From Trileptium ribeirensis (taxonomy: Eukaryota > Nematoda > Enoplea > Enoplida > Thoracostomopsidae), in the NCBI GenBank assembly GCA_030248225.1, contig JASANE010020378.1, positions 1-64,000 on the forward strand: a DNA stretch of 64,000 nt. Reading direction: 5' to 3'. Of this stretch, positions 37,037 through 49,058 are shown one piece after another (positions within the stretch are counted from its first letter, which is position 1; every line of letters begins with the position of its first letter). The position numbers and the translations under genes are program-made. The notes below the pieces were generated by a model that worked only from the letters and a program-made list of their open reading frames with translations, was not told the DNA's origin and did not search any database.

Positions 37037-40000
37037 ACACCGCCCACATGCTGAAATTTTCTGGCGAGTATTTAGGCAGGAGGTTTTGCGCAATTATACA
37101 CGCATGTATAATAGCTTATAAACATGAGAATGATAAGTAAAAATGGTGCCCAACTGTGGTAAATTTACTACTTATAAGACTACGTATGGCTAAAGTAATT
37201 GTTGCCTATGTGCATTTAATTTCAGTTTATGCTAGATTGTTGAAACATTGCAACCTCACACGAGAGTTTTGAGAACAACACGGTGGTAATCCAAATTGAA
37301 AATGGTTACTATTGTTGTTGTTCGTGGTGGTTTACTGGGCGCCGCATCTTATTTCTTCGAAAGAACATGACTTCAAAAAATCATCATCGCGGAGCATATA
37401 ATAATATAAGATATATCGTATGTTGCCACAATATCGACTACAGTGCAAATCCAATATGGAGTATAATGTAATCAATGAAGCGTAAAAATTTCAACACTGT
37501 AACGAATGGCAAAAAAAAAAATTTTTCATCAGCCATTTGGTATATATCAACAAAAGTTTGCGAAAATATAATTTTATTCCCCAATTTGATTTAAGCTTTA
37601 TATTAGAGTTTAAAATAGCGATTTACTAGTAGTGATGTGAAGACAACGATTACCGTTATTTTGTGATATTTTAAAGTTATACATTTAATAGCTCTTATAT
37701 TCAATATAGGCAAGATTCGTGACTTACTAAATCCTAGAATTATATAGGGAATATTTTTCCTTGATTTAAAATTGTGCTGAAAAAGTTGTAAAAATGTCAC
37801 ATCGTCACGATTAGGGCTCCACGCGGCGGCAGCAGCAAGTGGGAAATGTCGATCGTTTATCATAGTAGGCCTCATTTTATATGTGAAAATATTTAGGTAT
37901 AAATTTGAATTTTTTGTGTATTTATTTTCTGAAACGTATTTTAATAAATTAAGTATATATTTTAAGAATACAGGGGCTGACACTTTCGATTCATGTTGAC
38001 CAATCATCTGCAATTTAGTTGGGAATTTGGTTTTTAGCATCTCGAAATTCACGGCTCGATGACCCATCAGGATCCGCGCGACCCGAATTACTAAGGGTAT
38101 TGTTGTTGGGCTTGTGGGAACTGTAGTTTTTCTAAAATACTTGAAAATATCTTGAGCCACAATGCTGCTATAACTTAATGCAAAAATTGTGCTCATTGTA
38201 CAACAGATGGTTAAGTCGGCCGAGGTGGTGACTAAACATTTTGCAAAAATTTGATATTTTGGGTTACCACACATTTAAAAATTTGTTGGAGGTTTTTGGG
38301 AAATTTAAAATTTTGGCACTATTTTCACACAAGATCTTGAATAGGAAATTGCACTTTTGGATCAACCATGACCCATTCTTGAGAAGAGTAATGATACTCT
38401 GAATGAGAGGGGGGGGGGGCCATGGCCCCCAGCAAGTGAGTACCTAAAAGAGGGTGCCAGAGATCAGAAAGGAGGGGTGGCACTCTGAAACCCCGTTTTT
38501 TGCCCCAGAATTGGTATTTTAAGTATGACGAGATAAAATACAAAATATCTAGTTTTAATACGAAATGTGAAATTGAGTCAAAGATATACATTTGAAAGTA
38601 ATTGTTTTCTGCGAGGAGGTTAGGACGAATTTTCAAAAAATTCGAAAATTTTGTTTGAAGTTAAAGGGTCGCCGACCGCGGACCCCCCCCCCGGGCTGGT
38701 CGTTGTAGTTATAATGATTTCTTTATAGAACTGATTGCACAATGCGATGCCTATCATATTCAAACTCTTTCATATAGTTTGGTATTTGGTCAAGGAACAG
38801 CCTCAAATTGTTAAATTCCTTTGGCACAAGAATTTTCGTTTATATTCATTTATGGCTTTGAAACAAACCTCAAATGTTGACCAATATTGTAGAAAAGTAA
38901 AGCATACATAGAAATAGACAAGCATTAAAAAGTACTATTCACAGTAACATACATAGTGTATTTTCACAGTTAAGGAAAAGAATTAAAGTCAAAAACAGAA
39001 ACAGAACCAAGCTATTTACCCACTGTGACCATTATAATCTCAAAAAACAGCAACCATTCACCTACTGTAAAAATGGCATCCAATATACCATTCAACATGA
39101 CCTCTACTTAGAAATACACGAGAGTTTGGCATTTCCTCCAAAATGTTTTTGAAAAATTTTTGCTTTAATTGACATTTTTTTCAGCCAGACGGATTACGAG
39201 ACGTCTTATCAAAACTATGAATATCCTGCCATTATTGAAAAATGTTTTAAATTGGTGTGCCCGAATGAATAATATTCCTGAATATTGTCCATGAAATTAA
39301 GGAATTATTACATTCTTCCTCAATAAAATGGAAAGAATTTAGGAATTTGAGCTTATTGTATTCTTTCTAAATATAAAATTTATATAAATTTCCAACAAAT
39401 ATGTCGAAGAAGATATTTCTTGAATTTGGTTCGTGGTTATTTTGAGTGGTATGGTTTTGAACCACGTGTGTGTATAGTTTTGCTAAAAACATGCATCTCG
39501 TTGAGCCTAAGATTATTATTCAGATTCCGGCAATTTAAATATCAAGTTGTTGAAATTTCTCAAAAATTTTAGAATAATGGTCTCAAAAATTGCTGTAAGA
39601 TATGTTATGGTGGAGAACAAAAATGTGAACTTTCACATAAGTTTATTTACAATTGCAATTAAAGGTAACAAGCGAAGGCAAGTGAATCCAAATCAGCCCA
39701 TTTTAATGTCCCAAGACTATCATTAACAAGTGTGTTTTGGGGAGTGTACAGTATCCAAAAATGCTATGTTTGCACATTTAAATTCAGTTCGAACTTTGGT
39801 AATTGGGTCTCTAATGGTATATAACTACACCGAACCCCAAGAGGGATTCGAATTGGCAAATGCCGCCATCAGAAGTGAGAACAGTACATGTCCCGAGGCC
39901 TCAGGAGGTAGCCGGTCATTATTCAGGGTGCAGAGGCGCTCAGATGGGGAGAACCTCATGGGCGGGCGTGAGAAAAAATTGTCGACGACCTGCCCGGTGG

Positions 40001-43000
40001 TAGTCTCGGCGTGGATTGAGAACCAGGATCGGGGGAAGGGTGCCGGTGGCCGTCAGGGCGGGGCGGGCGGTAGGCTCTGAAACCTCTTCAATTATGTATG
40101 GAGTAGGTGCGAAAGCGATACGATAATTTGATTTAAAATTTGAATTATTTTGCACCACGGCTTTATAATAATAGTTTGTGATATTAATTATAAATATTTA
40201 TTAATAAATTATGATATTTATTAATATCATATACTATTAATTATTATATACTAATTGGGACCCACTGTGTTGTTTTGTTTTTGACACTTTATATTTAATA
40301 TCTAGTTTTCTGAAACATTTTGCTAATTTTCAAACTGATTAAAAAATATAAGCAAATCAATATGGTCCCAAAGTGCAAAGTTCAGTATGCCCCTACAACT
40401 AGGGGGAGATATTTCCCAGTTCTGATGAATAGCAGTAGGTTAGTAGTTATTTTTATTTATGGAAAAACACAAACCAAAATGTGTAGAAATGGGTATAAAC
40501 AAAAACAATAAGCCTAATTTTTTTTGGAGGGGGCTTGTGTGGCCCCGTCAAATCGGACTTACACTTTTTAACGCACAATTCCCATCAACTTGTAGAATAG
40601 GCTTGATAAGACCCAAATCGCGCGCCGGGTGCATGTAGTTTTCTTGTTGTGAGGAATTGTATTGTTAGAATTATATTGTTTAAATTTTTGAAAAATAGTT
40701 TGAATAATATTTCTGAGAATTTCTATATCATTTGGGAAATTTTTTAATTATCCCTACCCAAAAAAAACAAAACGTTCCAATAGATAAATATCCAATTATG
40801 TCCAAATCAACACATCATATACTATATGAGGTATAAACCCTTCGTTATATGGTGTGGTGCAGGGGTCAAAGTGTTTGGCTATCTCGTAACAATTTAATAA
40901 TACAGGATTTGCGTAACAATTGGTTGATAGAGTAACTTGCCACAATGCTTTTCGTACCCCGTAGTCTTTTCGGTGTCGCGCTCCATTTTTTGGCATTACG
41001 TTCAAAAGATATATTCTGCTATAAGTATAATCCATAGCCCACATTTTTTGTTCACATGTAGTGAGCCCTACTTTAAGCATCCAAAATTTTTGCTGTAATT
41101 TCCTATTCTCGTTTTTTTGTGTTTTCTATTTATTGGGGTCTATTATAACGATAGGCAATTTTAATTGTAGGGGCATATGTTACTTTTTGGTTTGGAGTAT
41201 AGTGTAACTCAAATAAATAATTTTTGCTACATGGGTTTTAATACAGTTTTGAAAAAATGATCCCCCCCCTCCGCTGTATAGTTCTACTGTATATCAACCA
41301 GGTTGTGTATTTGTTTTCGTGTCATGAACTACAGCTAGCTATAAAGTTGAATTGAGAAATGCTGCAAATTGCTAGCTTGTTTCGAATCTAGGTCTCACTC
41401 TGTTCCGGCACTGATCAACCCTATGCGTAATTCTGCGTCACACACTATGGTTTGCCGATTGATTTGAACTTTCAATTCACACAATGGACAGGTTATTTGG
41501 TTTTGTGTGATTCGATGCCCCGCAGATGTTTCTTGGTTTCGAATTCGGTACTCAAATGTGCGTCAATTGATACAGTTTTAAACATTGCTCCGTGTTTCGT
41601 GTCTTAGCACTTTTTCAAATCTCTGGTGCGCAAAAAATTGTTCTTTGGTTGGTTATTGGGCTCCAAAATGTTCCATTTTAGCGAAATGAGAAAACCGATT
41701 TTTAACAATCTGTGATATTTTTACAGATAGTTATTACAGGCTCTTCCGCGGCAAAAATTACATATCGCTGAATTTATTTTATTTGTCAACTGTAGTATTG
41801 AGAACGGCCACCTTTAAAAGTGAAAGCGCGGCGGGCGGAATGTGGGCGGGGTCATAAGATTTGGGGCCAAAAATAGGTGCCAAGAAGCTTGTCTTATTAC
41901 AAAACGAATTTTAATATTAGTTAAACACGTAATCATTTCTCAAAATTTATTTTTAGGTATTGGTTTTACATCTATAACTAAAAGTGCCCGAATCGTACAT
42001 TTCCACGAGATATTTGAATTGCAGTGCTGCGCGAAGGCCGAACTGTAATTAAATATCTAGACGCGTATATTTAAAATAAACATAGTGCAATTGCACAACT
42101 CAGTTGGCAATTGGAACATGCGTAAAAAATGTTTTCTTGCGTTTAATTGCAGTTACTACACTGCCGCCCCGGTGGTATGAGAGGGGCGTCCGTCGTAAAC
42201 AGACGCTAGGCGCTGACCGGCCACCAACCATTTGGGCGACAGGAAATTGTTGAACAGTACGGTGCGGAGTGAGCCTACAGTTTTGCAACCCCGTTGCCAA
42301 ACTGTAGATTTGCGCGACATGACACGTGTAAAAATTCCACGATGAATAATTTATTGCAGCTTCAAATTTTGGAGGGCAATATCTTTTCAGTGTGTTGCGC
42401 GTTGTGCGAACCCACTATACTTAGAAGGTTTGGGGTACTGCAATTTTAGGGTACATTTATAGGTACAGTACTTATTGTAATTGTGTGATGCGCGCTCCCT
42501 CCCTCACTAGGCTAAATTTTTGTTATATTTTTGTACATTATTTTTATGTAGTCATGAGAGCCTAAAAGGTATTACTTTGAGATCTACTTCTTATATATTG
42601 AAAATATGATTATATTTACTATTATGTTATTATTACTTCCTATATGGGGTATTGGCCGTTTCCTCCCTTGACATATCATTTCAATACTAACTTTTTCTGA
42701 AAGAATAACTTTATTAGAAACTTAGCAGTTGGATTTGTTCAATAGGTATTATATGCGGAGAACCTTGGAAATTTGCATTATATTTTGAACGATTTTATGT
42801 TATGAACAAATACATACGAGAGTTATTCCAATAGTCAATATAACTTTTTATTTGATAGTTAATATTTAGTTTGCTGAATCATGGTGCAACCCATCTAATA
42901 ATTCATAACTCCAAAATTCTACCACGGTAGTAAGCAAATAGCTTATGAGCAATTATACAGTAAAATTAGGTGATTAAATTTATAAGTTGCAAAATAAAAT

Positions 43001-43264
43001 AATTATTGGTAATCTATTTTTTTGCGTTTTAATATATAGTTTCAAATTATTTAGTAGCTATATATTACTAAATGTGTAAATGCGCTTCGCTTATATTAAA
43101 GGAACAACATTTTAATTAAAATTTATAACTAAATTTTAATATCTATTTATTAATAAAACAGTCAAATATTTCGCAACCCTAATATCAGGTAACAATTTCA
43201 AATGTAGTCATATGTACTTAGTCTGTCACTACATTACATTTGCGTCTATTTGATGTTAACAACT
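37037..43264. repeat. Right arm of giant inverted repeat
   Basis: This is the reverse-complement partner of 28147-36057 (anchors listed there). It is about 6.2 kb, shorter than the left arm by small deletions spread along its length. Its outer end at GATGTTAACAACT (about 43264) matches AGTTGTTAACATC on the left. A CR1-like LINE fragment begins about 100 bases beyond the outer end. The longest frame is a 223-codon minus-strand ORF at 37603-38274 without a known motif; the left arm does not keep it open. Confidence 0.93.
37603..38274 (-). other. Unexplained 223-codon open frame in the right arm
   Basis: The frame starts at an ATG at 38274 and is open to 37603. It contains an Ala run (LAAAAAW) and no transmembrane or catalytic pattern that I can name. 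It runs antisense to the decayed copy of the possible exon. In the left arm the equivalent sequence (plus strand, 34.5-35.3 kb) is interrupted after about 62 codons from the GCTCAAGATATTTT word, so conservation does not support it as a gene. A chance frame is likely. Confidence 0.2.
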
Positions 43265-43369
43265 AAAAACTGCAAACCATTCATATAGCAATACGTATAT
43301 GTACATCTACTTCGTTAATTTGCATATTGCTACTGCCGCATAACTCATCGTCACTGACGTCAGCAGTAG

Positions 43370-44600
43370 CCCATGTCTCAGTAAGCATCACCGCCAGATA
43401 CAGGATACCGGTGCTGCCGCATAATTAATGGCAGTAAATGTAATTTATTTATGATACTACGTGAATTAAAGTATAGTACTTTAACTGATCGTACATTTAT
43501 TGAGCTAAACTGTGTGTTTTCAGCATTGCATAACACCGTCTTGCTACCAGTAGATAAACCATGAATTAATTGTCTTTGATGTTCATTAGGCAAAATAACA
43601 TATGTTGAAGCAAACGAAGAACTAACAACAGATAACGAATTAAAATTGTCAAAAGAACGAATATTGCGAGAAAAGATACATAATTTGTCATCGTTTACCG
43701 ACGACGCAGTTATTGTTCGTCCCCCGGCCTAAAATCACTCTGTACTGTTAGGCCATCAGCAGTGATAGTAACTTGGTTTAGAGTTGGAATAGCGTCGCAG
43801 TTTACAGTAGTTTTAGACACGATCTTTCCCCGACTAAGCTTAAGAGACTCGCCGCCGGCAACACGACGTTTCAGCTCCATGACAAGCTTGTTGTTTTCAA
43901 CCTGCTGTCTAGGTGTCAGATCAGGCTTTATGTAGCACCTCTGAAGCTGGTGTTGGTGAGTGTTTTCTGTTTAGATAAGGTGGCGTTTCGCACACGAGAA
44001 TCTGTAACCGTTACTTTAATGGGCCTTATTTTGCCCCTGGGACGACTTTCCAATCGCTTAGCAGAAACTATACAGCTTTCATCAACACCCATTTTGTTGA
44101 ACATCTGGGTGATCTTGTTCATATCATAGTTCGGATCCGGAGGTTCATCAGTATTAGCGGTCTTTTGCGAAGGAAGACCAAACACAATCAAGTTGTTTTG
44201 ACGACTAGTAATGTCACGAACTTCCTCAACCGCCTTATTGATAATTTCGTTAGGATCGGTCGCTGTCTGTGGTGGTCGCTCCTCGAGTGTTTTAACTCGA
44301 CGTTCAAGATCATCAACTCTGACGTTTAAACGCGACACGTTGACGATTAAATTACCCGCAATCCCCTTACAGCTGAAACAAAACCACATAACAGACCCTT
44401 TCGCTTTTTGGAGTTCCTTGTAGCCACCATGTGATAGATCCGTACATTTCAAGTGAAACAATCGCTGACAACACGTACATTGAACGGAAGTGTCACCATC
44501 ATTTATTGATCGTTGACAAGTCGGTTCGGTGCAAACAGGGGAGACCTCAGCTGTTTCACTTGAACAGGATCGGGTGCCACGAGCTGAAGATACTCTTGTA
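43370..44600 (-). mobile_element. 5' part of a CR1-like LINE (ORF1 with PHD finger)
   Basis: Minus-strand reading gives a LINE ORF1. First comes a PHD-type zinc finger (PVCTEPTCQRS, then VQCTCCQRLFHLKC, then WFCFSCKG, about 44540-44345). A coiled coil follows (VSRLNVRVDDLERRVKTLEE), then an RRM-like/CTD region (NNLIVFGLPSQ, ESCIVSAKRLESRPRGKIRP). The 177-codon frame at 43928-44461 ends after TNTSFRG, and a frameshift resumes as KPDLTPRQQVENNKLVMELK, the usual end of this ORF1 type, up to about 43735. ORF2 starts near 43490 with VLYFNSRSIINKLHLLPLI, the opening of an APE-type endonuclease domain. It is lost by about 43370, so most of ORF2, including reverse transcriptase, is missing. Such ORF1s occur in CR1-clade non-LTR elements. 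Confidence 0.85.
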
Positions 44601-45579
44601 TTGGTTTGTAGAGCTATTTAGTACTGGTAGTTACTAATGTATATATAACAATATTCCCAATTTGAATAATACAATCTGAATATGCGGAAATATATATATA
44701 TTTGCTATCCGTGAAATTTTTGAAACCTACAATCCACAGAATATATTTAATATTATAATTCCGTAACAGCATAGCATGTATATGAATTAAATTGAACAAA
44801 AATTTAATTTGAAAATGTTTCTTCTAAATGTTTAAACAGCGTATTTTGAAGTCAAGAGCTTCAGCTGAGGAAAAATACCATTTTTTAGCAATTGTGATTC
44901 CTTTAGATTCCGTTGATTGCCCCGCCGCTTCAGGGTGTCTCATTATTTGTGTTTTAGCTTGCGTGTATGAAAATCGTTATAATGGAGCCTTGGATTTTGC
45001 GGTTGTTGCGTGCACTAAACACAAAGCTGTAAGATTTTCGGCGGTTCCATAGCTCAAGAGTTGACGATAACATGATGACCAAGGTGGATTTGGAAATGGG
45101 AACAATTCTATTGTTCACTAAGAATTTATGTTAAGATATATAATTCAGCTCGTTTTAGTATGAGTAGGGTTGGTGCCACCTGTTCTGTGTACCGGTCCAC
45201 CTGCGGTAGAAATACCTTTGCACCGAAGTTGCGCGAGTTCCATTGGTAGACGTTGTTGCTCAGGTAATAGGGCAGAGGCGAAGGTAATAAATTTTAGAAA
45301 ATTTGAGGAAGTTTGAAATTATTGTTGGGTAATTACGTTGGTAGAGAATTTTGAATTGTGTTGCTGTAGTGAAGCTATAGCTAGTTACGGCTTACGCCAC
45401 GGTGACAAGTGAACTGCAGAAGGTTAGAGAACTTGAGGGTGCTAGCGAAGCAATGAGGGAGAGGGAAACCCTGTGAGATCTGGAACAGCCACAAGTTAAG
45501 CTAAGCAAGGTTTATGTCAACGGGACCTAAACCTTTGAGTGTTGAAGTTAAATTAACAATATCGACTATAGCAGGGGAA
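44601..45579. other. Intergenic DNA upstream of TCAB1
   Basis: No gene was recognised. A TATATA run lies near 44691-44702. A plus frame of 74 codons at 44828-45052 has no known motif. Confidence 0.4.
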
Positions 45580-46699
45580 CCATATATCAGGGAGTAACCG
45601 GAATTCTGGTTCCGGTTCCGGCGAAAATCGTGTTTCGGTTGCGGTCCGGCAAAGGGCAAAAACCATACCGGAACCGGAATTTCGGTTTAAAAAGTTTTGT
45701 TTGAAATTTTCCACATTTTTGCTTCATCTCTGATCCAAAAATATGTATATAATATATATTATACAATGATCAAGCTCCAATACAACCACGCAAAAGAAAA
45801 GATTAACTAAGCAATTTGCCGTGTGAAACGTAAGTAGGACACATCATTTCAGTAGAAATTTTTCATAATAACCTGCAAAAGTTCCAAACAAATCAAAACC
45901 AAGTCGATGATTGTGGCAACTATTTTACACATTCAGAAGTCTCCGGATTACGTTCGAATTAAACCAGTCCAACTGGGTAACAGAGTATGGCTTAAATAGA
46001 AGTACTTAGCGTATGCTTGGCTAATATATATATATATAAATTGCGCCAGGCGCAAGCCAGTGCACTTGTAAACTTTGTAAATCAGGCGAAATTAAAGTGA
46101 AGTAACGTTATCTACAACGCAGCCAAAAACTGCTTTCTTGGCAATGGACTGGATTTATTGAAACTGTGCGAGCAGTATAACAGTTCGTCTCATTTATAGC
46201 ATTATGATTGGAAAGTTATCATCATTTTCATCTAACTGACGGGCACTGTTTGTCCAACGCTAGCCTATAACCAATAATTTCAAGTTTCCTACAGAACAAC
46301 ATCTAACAAACGTATGTGTAGTAAAGGGAGGCGAATAGGGATAGAGCGAAAGCGTTTATTCTTCTCTCTATGCGTTGTAAGCACATTCAATTTGACGCAG
46401 TATACGCAAGGGTGTATAGTAGAAGACATTTTTTGCTCTGGGTGTCCAATAAAACGACATATTGATCGATAAATAAACATTATTAGCTTCCTCAGTCTCT
46501 TTAAAGTTTCAGAGCGGCAATAATGTCATCGCAATACATTAAGTTTACTGTAAAAGTTATTTTTAATGCATTTTAGTCGACTACACCTTAATTTCCTCCT
46601 TCATATCTTTTACTATATATAAATTTCGAAGACCAGGTTCCGGTTTAAATGGACGGTTCCGGTTGCTGGTTCCGGTTCCGGTTATTCCCTGCCATATAT
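45580..46699. mobile_element. Non-autonomous hAT-type element, copy 1
   Basis: The element 45588-46691 (1104 bp) starts CAGGGAGTAACCGGAA and ends GGTTCCGGTTATTCCCTG, an imperfect terminal inverted repeat. It is flanked by an exact 8-bp target duplication CCATATAT (45580-45587 and 46692-46699). Eight-base duplications and CAGGG ends are typical of the hAT superfamily. The subterminal regions are packed with GGTTCCGG/CCGGAACC words, possible transposase-binding repeats. There is no transposase frame. A second copy lies in opposite orientation at 47911-49050. Confidence 0.92.
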
Positions 46700-47508
46700 C
46701 TATGGGCCCTGAATAATATCTAGTGATTTGATATAAATATATTTACAGGAATGTTATATAGAAATATAAGTAAGGCACGAATTGAGCAATAATTGCAATA
46801 ATCACCAGTATTTGCATCAATGCTGGTGGCAACTAATTATCGATAGCATATGCTTTGACACTATTCTTTGAAAACACTTTAAATAGGTTTTGAAAACTTT
46901 TTGAGCACACTGCGTTATAAGCATAACTTTTGAAGCAAGAGCAATCGCAGCCATTTTTGGCAGACTTTGACTGAACAAGGGTGTAAGGGACTAACCCTTG
47001 TTGAAAAAATTTTGGAAAAGCTTTAAGAAAAATGGCTAGAGTTTTATGTTTTAAGTTGGATGTGGATGAGGACTTATGAGGGCGAGATGTCCAAACCTGA
47101 CAAAAGCATTACATTTGCCCCTAAGCATATGCCGCGGAAAAAATTCCTGGGGACGGAAAGCTAATGTATAATGTTAAATTTTAGCTGCCACTACTTTTTG
47201 GTGTAGTTTGAGATCGCAGTAAACGAAACTTCATGATTCATAAATGCGCTCAAAATACCTATGTCATTTTATTTTTTATAGGGTGCTATGCATAGCTTGA
47301 TATTTCTGAAAGAGCTTTTGAAGTTCGCTTTATGATTGGCAATTTTTAGTTCCATTCTATTGCTGATGGGCGTATCAATGCATGGATGAATGACTTTCAT
47401 GTAAACAGATTTTTTATTATATATGTTTATCCATTTATCTACATGTCGGCGCATTTAAGCTGCACATTATTTCAGGTATTTGTTACTAGTTTGTAAATAT
47501 ATTGTGAA
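46700..47508. other. Upstream region of TCAB1 exon 1
   Basis: This lies between hAT copy 1 and the TCAB1 start codon and should hold the promoter and 5' UTR. No clear TATA or initiator assignment can be made by eye. An in-frame TAA at 47494-47496 precedes the ATG. Confidence 0.4.
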
Positions 47509-47654
47509 ATGGATTCACCAACCACGTCCGACAGTACAGCAAATGTATTAACACTAGAAGAGAGTACAGTGGTATTGGATTCAAACACTGCTGAAAAAAA
47601 CCATAGAAACAACGAAGATCACGAAACTGAGACATCTATTGCTTCATGTTCCTG
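47509..47654 (+). CDS. WRAP53: TCAB1/WRAP53 exon 1 (start codon)
   Basis: ATG at 47509 follows an in-frame TAA 13 bases upstream. The exon encodes 48 codons plus two bases (MDSPTTSDSTANVL, an acidic Ser/Thr-rich stretch, ending SIASCS) and stops at a GTAACA donor after 47654. The partial codon TG plus the first G of exon 2 gives Trp. A low-complexity acidic N-terminal tail before the WD40 propeller is normal for TCAB1. Because this part is not conserved, the link rests on frame continuity with exon 2 (SCSW-VAHDF). The exon sits alone in the 1.2-kb gap between two oppositely oriented hAT copies. Confidence 0.75.
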
Positions 47655-47902
47655 GTAACAATGTTCACCCATCTAAATATATATTATTGGTTTGATATAC
47701 TTGTATAATTTACACGGTACTAGTATGTATAGTATGTATGTGGGTAATCCAAGAGTATACATTCAAAAATGTACCTATACATTAGCGAGTAGGCACTACC
47801 CAATGGAATTGTAAATCGTGTAAATCCAGCAATTGTAGAAGATTTTAGTTCCGCGTGCCTTTTCCTCCTTAAATAATGACAATAATAATATATATAATAA
47901 TA

Positions 47903-49058
47903 ATGTCATTCAGGGAATAACCGGAACCAAAATTTACCGGAACCGGAACTTGATCTTCGAAATTTATATATAGTAAAACAGATGATGGAAGAAATGAAGG
48001 TATAGTGGATTAAAAATGCATTAAAAATAACTTTTACATTAAACTTAATGTTTTGTGATGGTATTATTGCCTTTCTGAAACTTTAAAGAGACTGAGGAAG
48101 CTAATAATGTTTATTTATCGATCAAATATGTCGATTTTTGGACACCCAGAGCAAAAATGCCTTCCGCTATACACCATTGCATATACTGCGTGAAATCGAA
48201 TATGCTTACAAAGCTTGGAGCGTAGAATACACACTTTCGCTCTGTCTCCAGTCGCCTCCCTTTACTACACATACGTTTGTTGCATGTTCTTCTGCAGGAG
48301 ACTTAAAATTATTGGTTTATATGATTCTAAGAGAAAATAATAGATAGAAGGTAATTTTCTGATCAGTGTTCAGAGACATTGTTTAGGCTAGCATTGGACA
48401 AACAGTGCCCGTCAGTTAGATCATAATGATGATAACTTTCTGATCAGAATTCTATAAATGAGACACACTGTGATGCTGCTCGCACAGTTTCAATAAATAT
48501 AGTTCATTTCCAAGAAAGCAGTTTCTAGCTGCGTTGCAGATAACGTTAGTTTACTTCAATTTAGACTGATTTACCAAGTTTACAAGCGCACTGGCGTGTG
48601 CCTGACGCAATTTATGTTAGCCAAGCATACCCTAAGTACTACTGCGTAAGCCATACTCTGTTACCGAGTTGGACCGGTTTAATTCAAACGTATCCCGCAG
48701 ACTTCTGGATGTGTAAAATAGCTGCTACAAGCATCGACCTGGCTTTGACTTAACAAACTCCTGCATGTTATTATGAAAAATTCCTGCTCAAATTATGTGC
48801 CCTACTTACGTTTTACACGGCAAATTGGTTAGTTAATCTTTTCTTTTGCTTGGTTGTATTGGAGCTTGATCATTGTATAATATATATTACATATGTTTGG
48901 ATTACAGGATAAAGCAAAAAACGTGGAAAATTTCAAACAAACATTTTTAAATCGGAATTCCGGTTACGGTATGGTTTTTGCCCTTTGCCGGAACCGCAAC
49001 CGGAACACGATTTTCGCCGGTACCGGAACCATAATTCCGGTTACTCCCTGCCGTCATT
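47903..49058. mobile_element. Non-autonomous hAT-type element, copy 2 (inverted)
   Basis: The element 47911-49050 (1140 bp) starts CAGGGAATAACCGGAACC and ends AATTCCGGTTACTCCCTG. Flanks ATGTCATT (47903-47910) and CCGTCATT (49051-49058) agree at six of eight bases, a decayed target duplication. It matches copy 1 in reverse complement along its length, for example the TTTGCCCTTTGCCGGAACCG region near 48985 against 45645, and the GCATACCCTAAGTACT region near 48625 against 46005. It lies in TCAB1 intron 1 and has no transposase frame. Confidence 0.9.
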
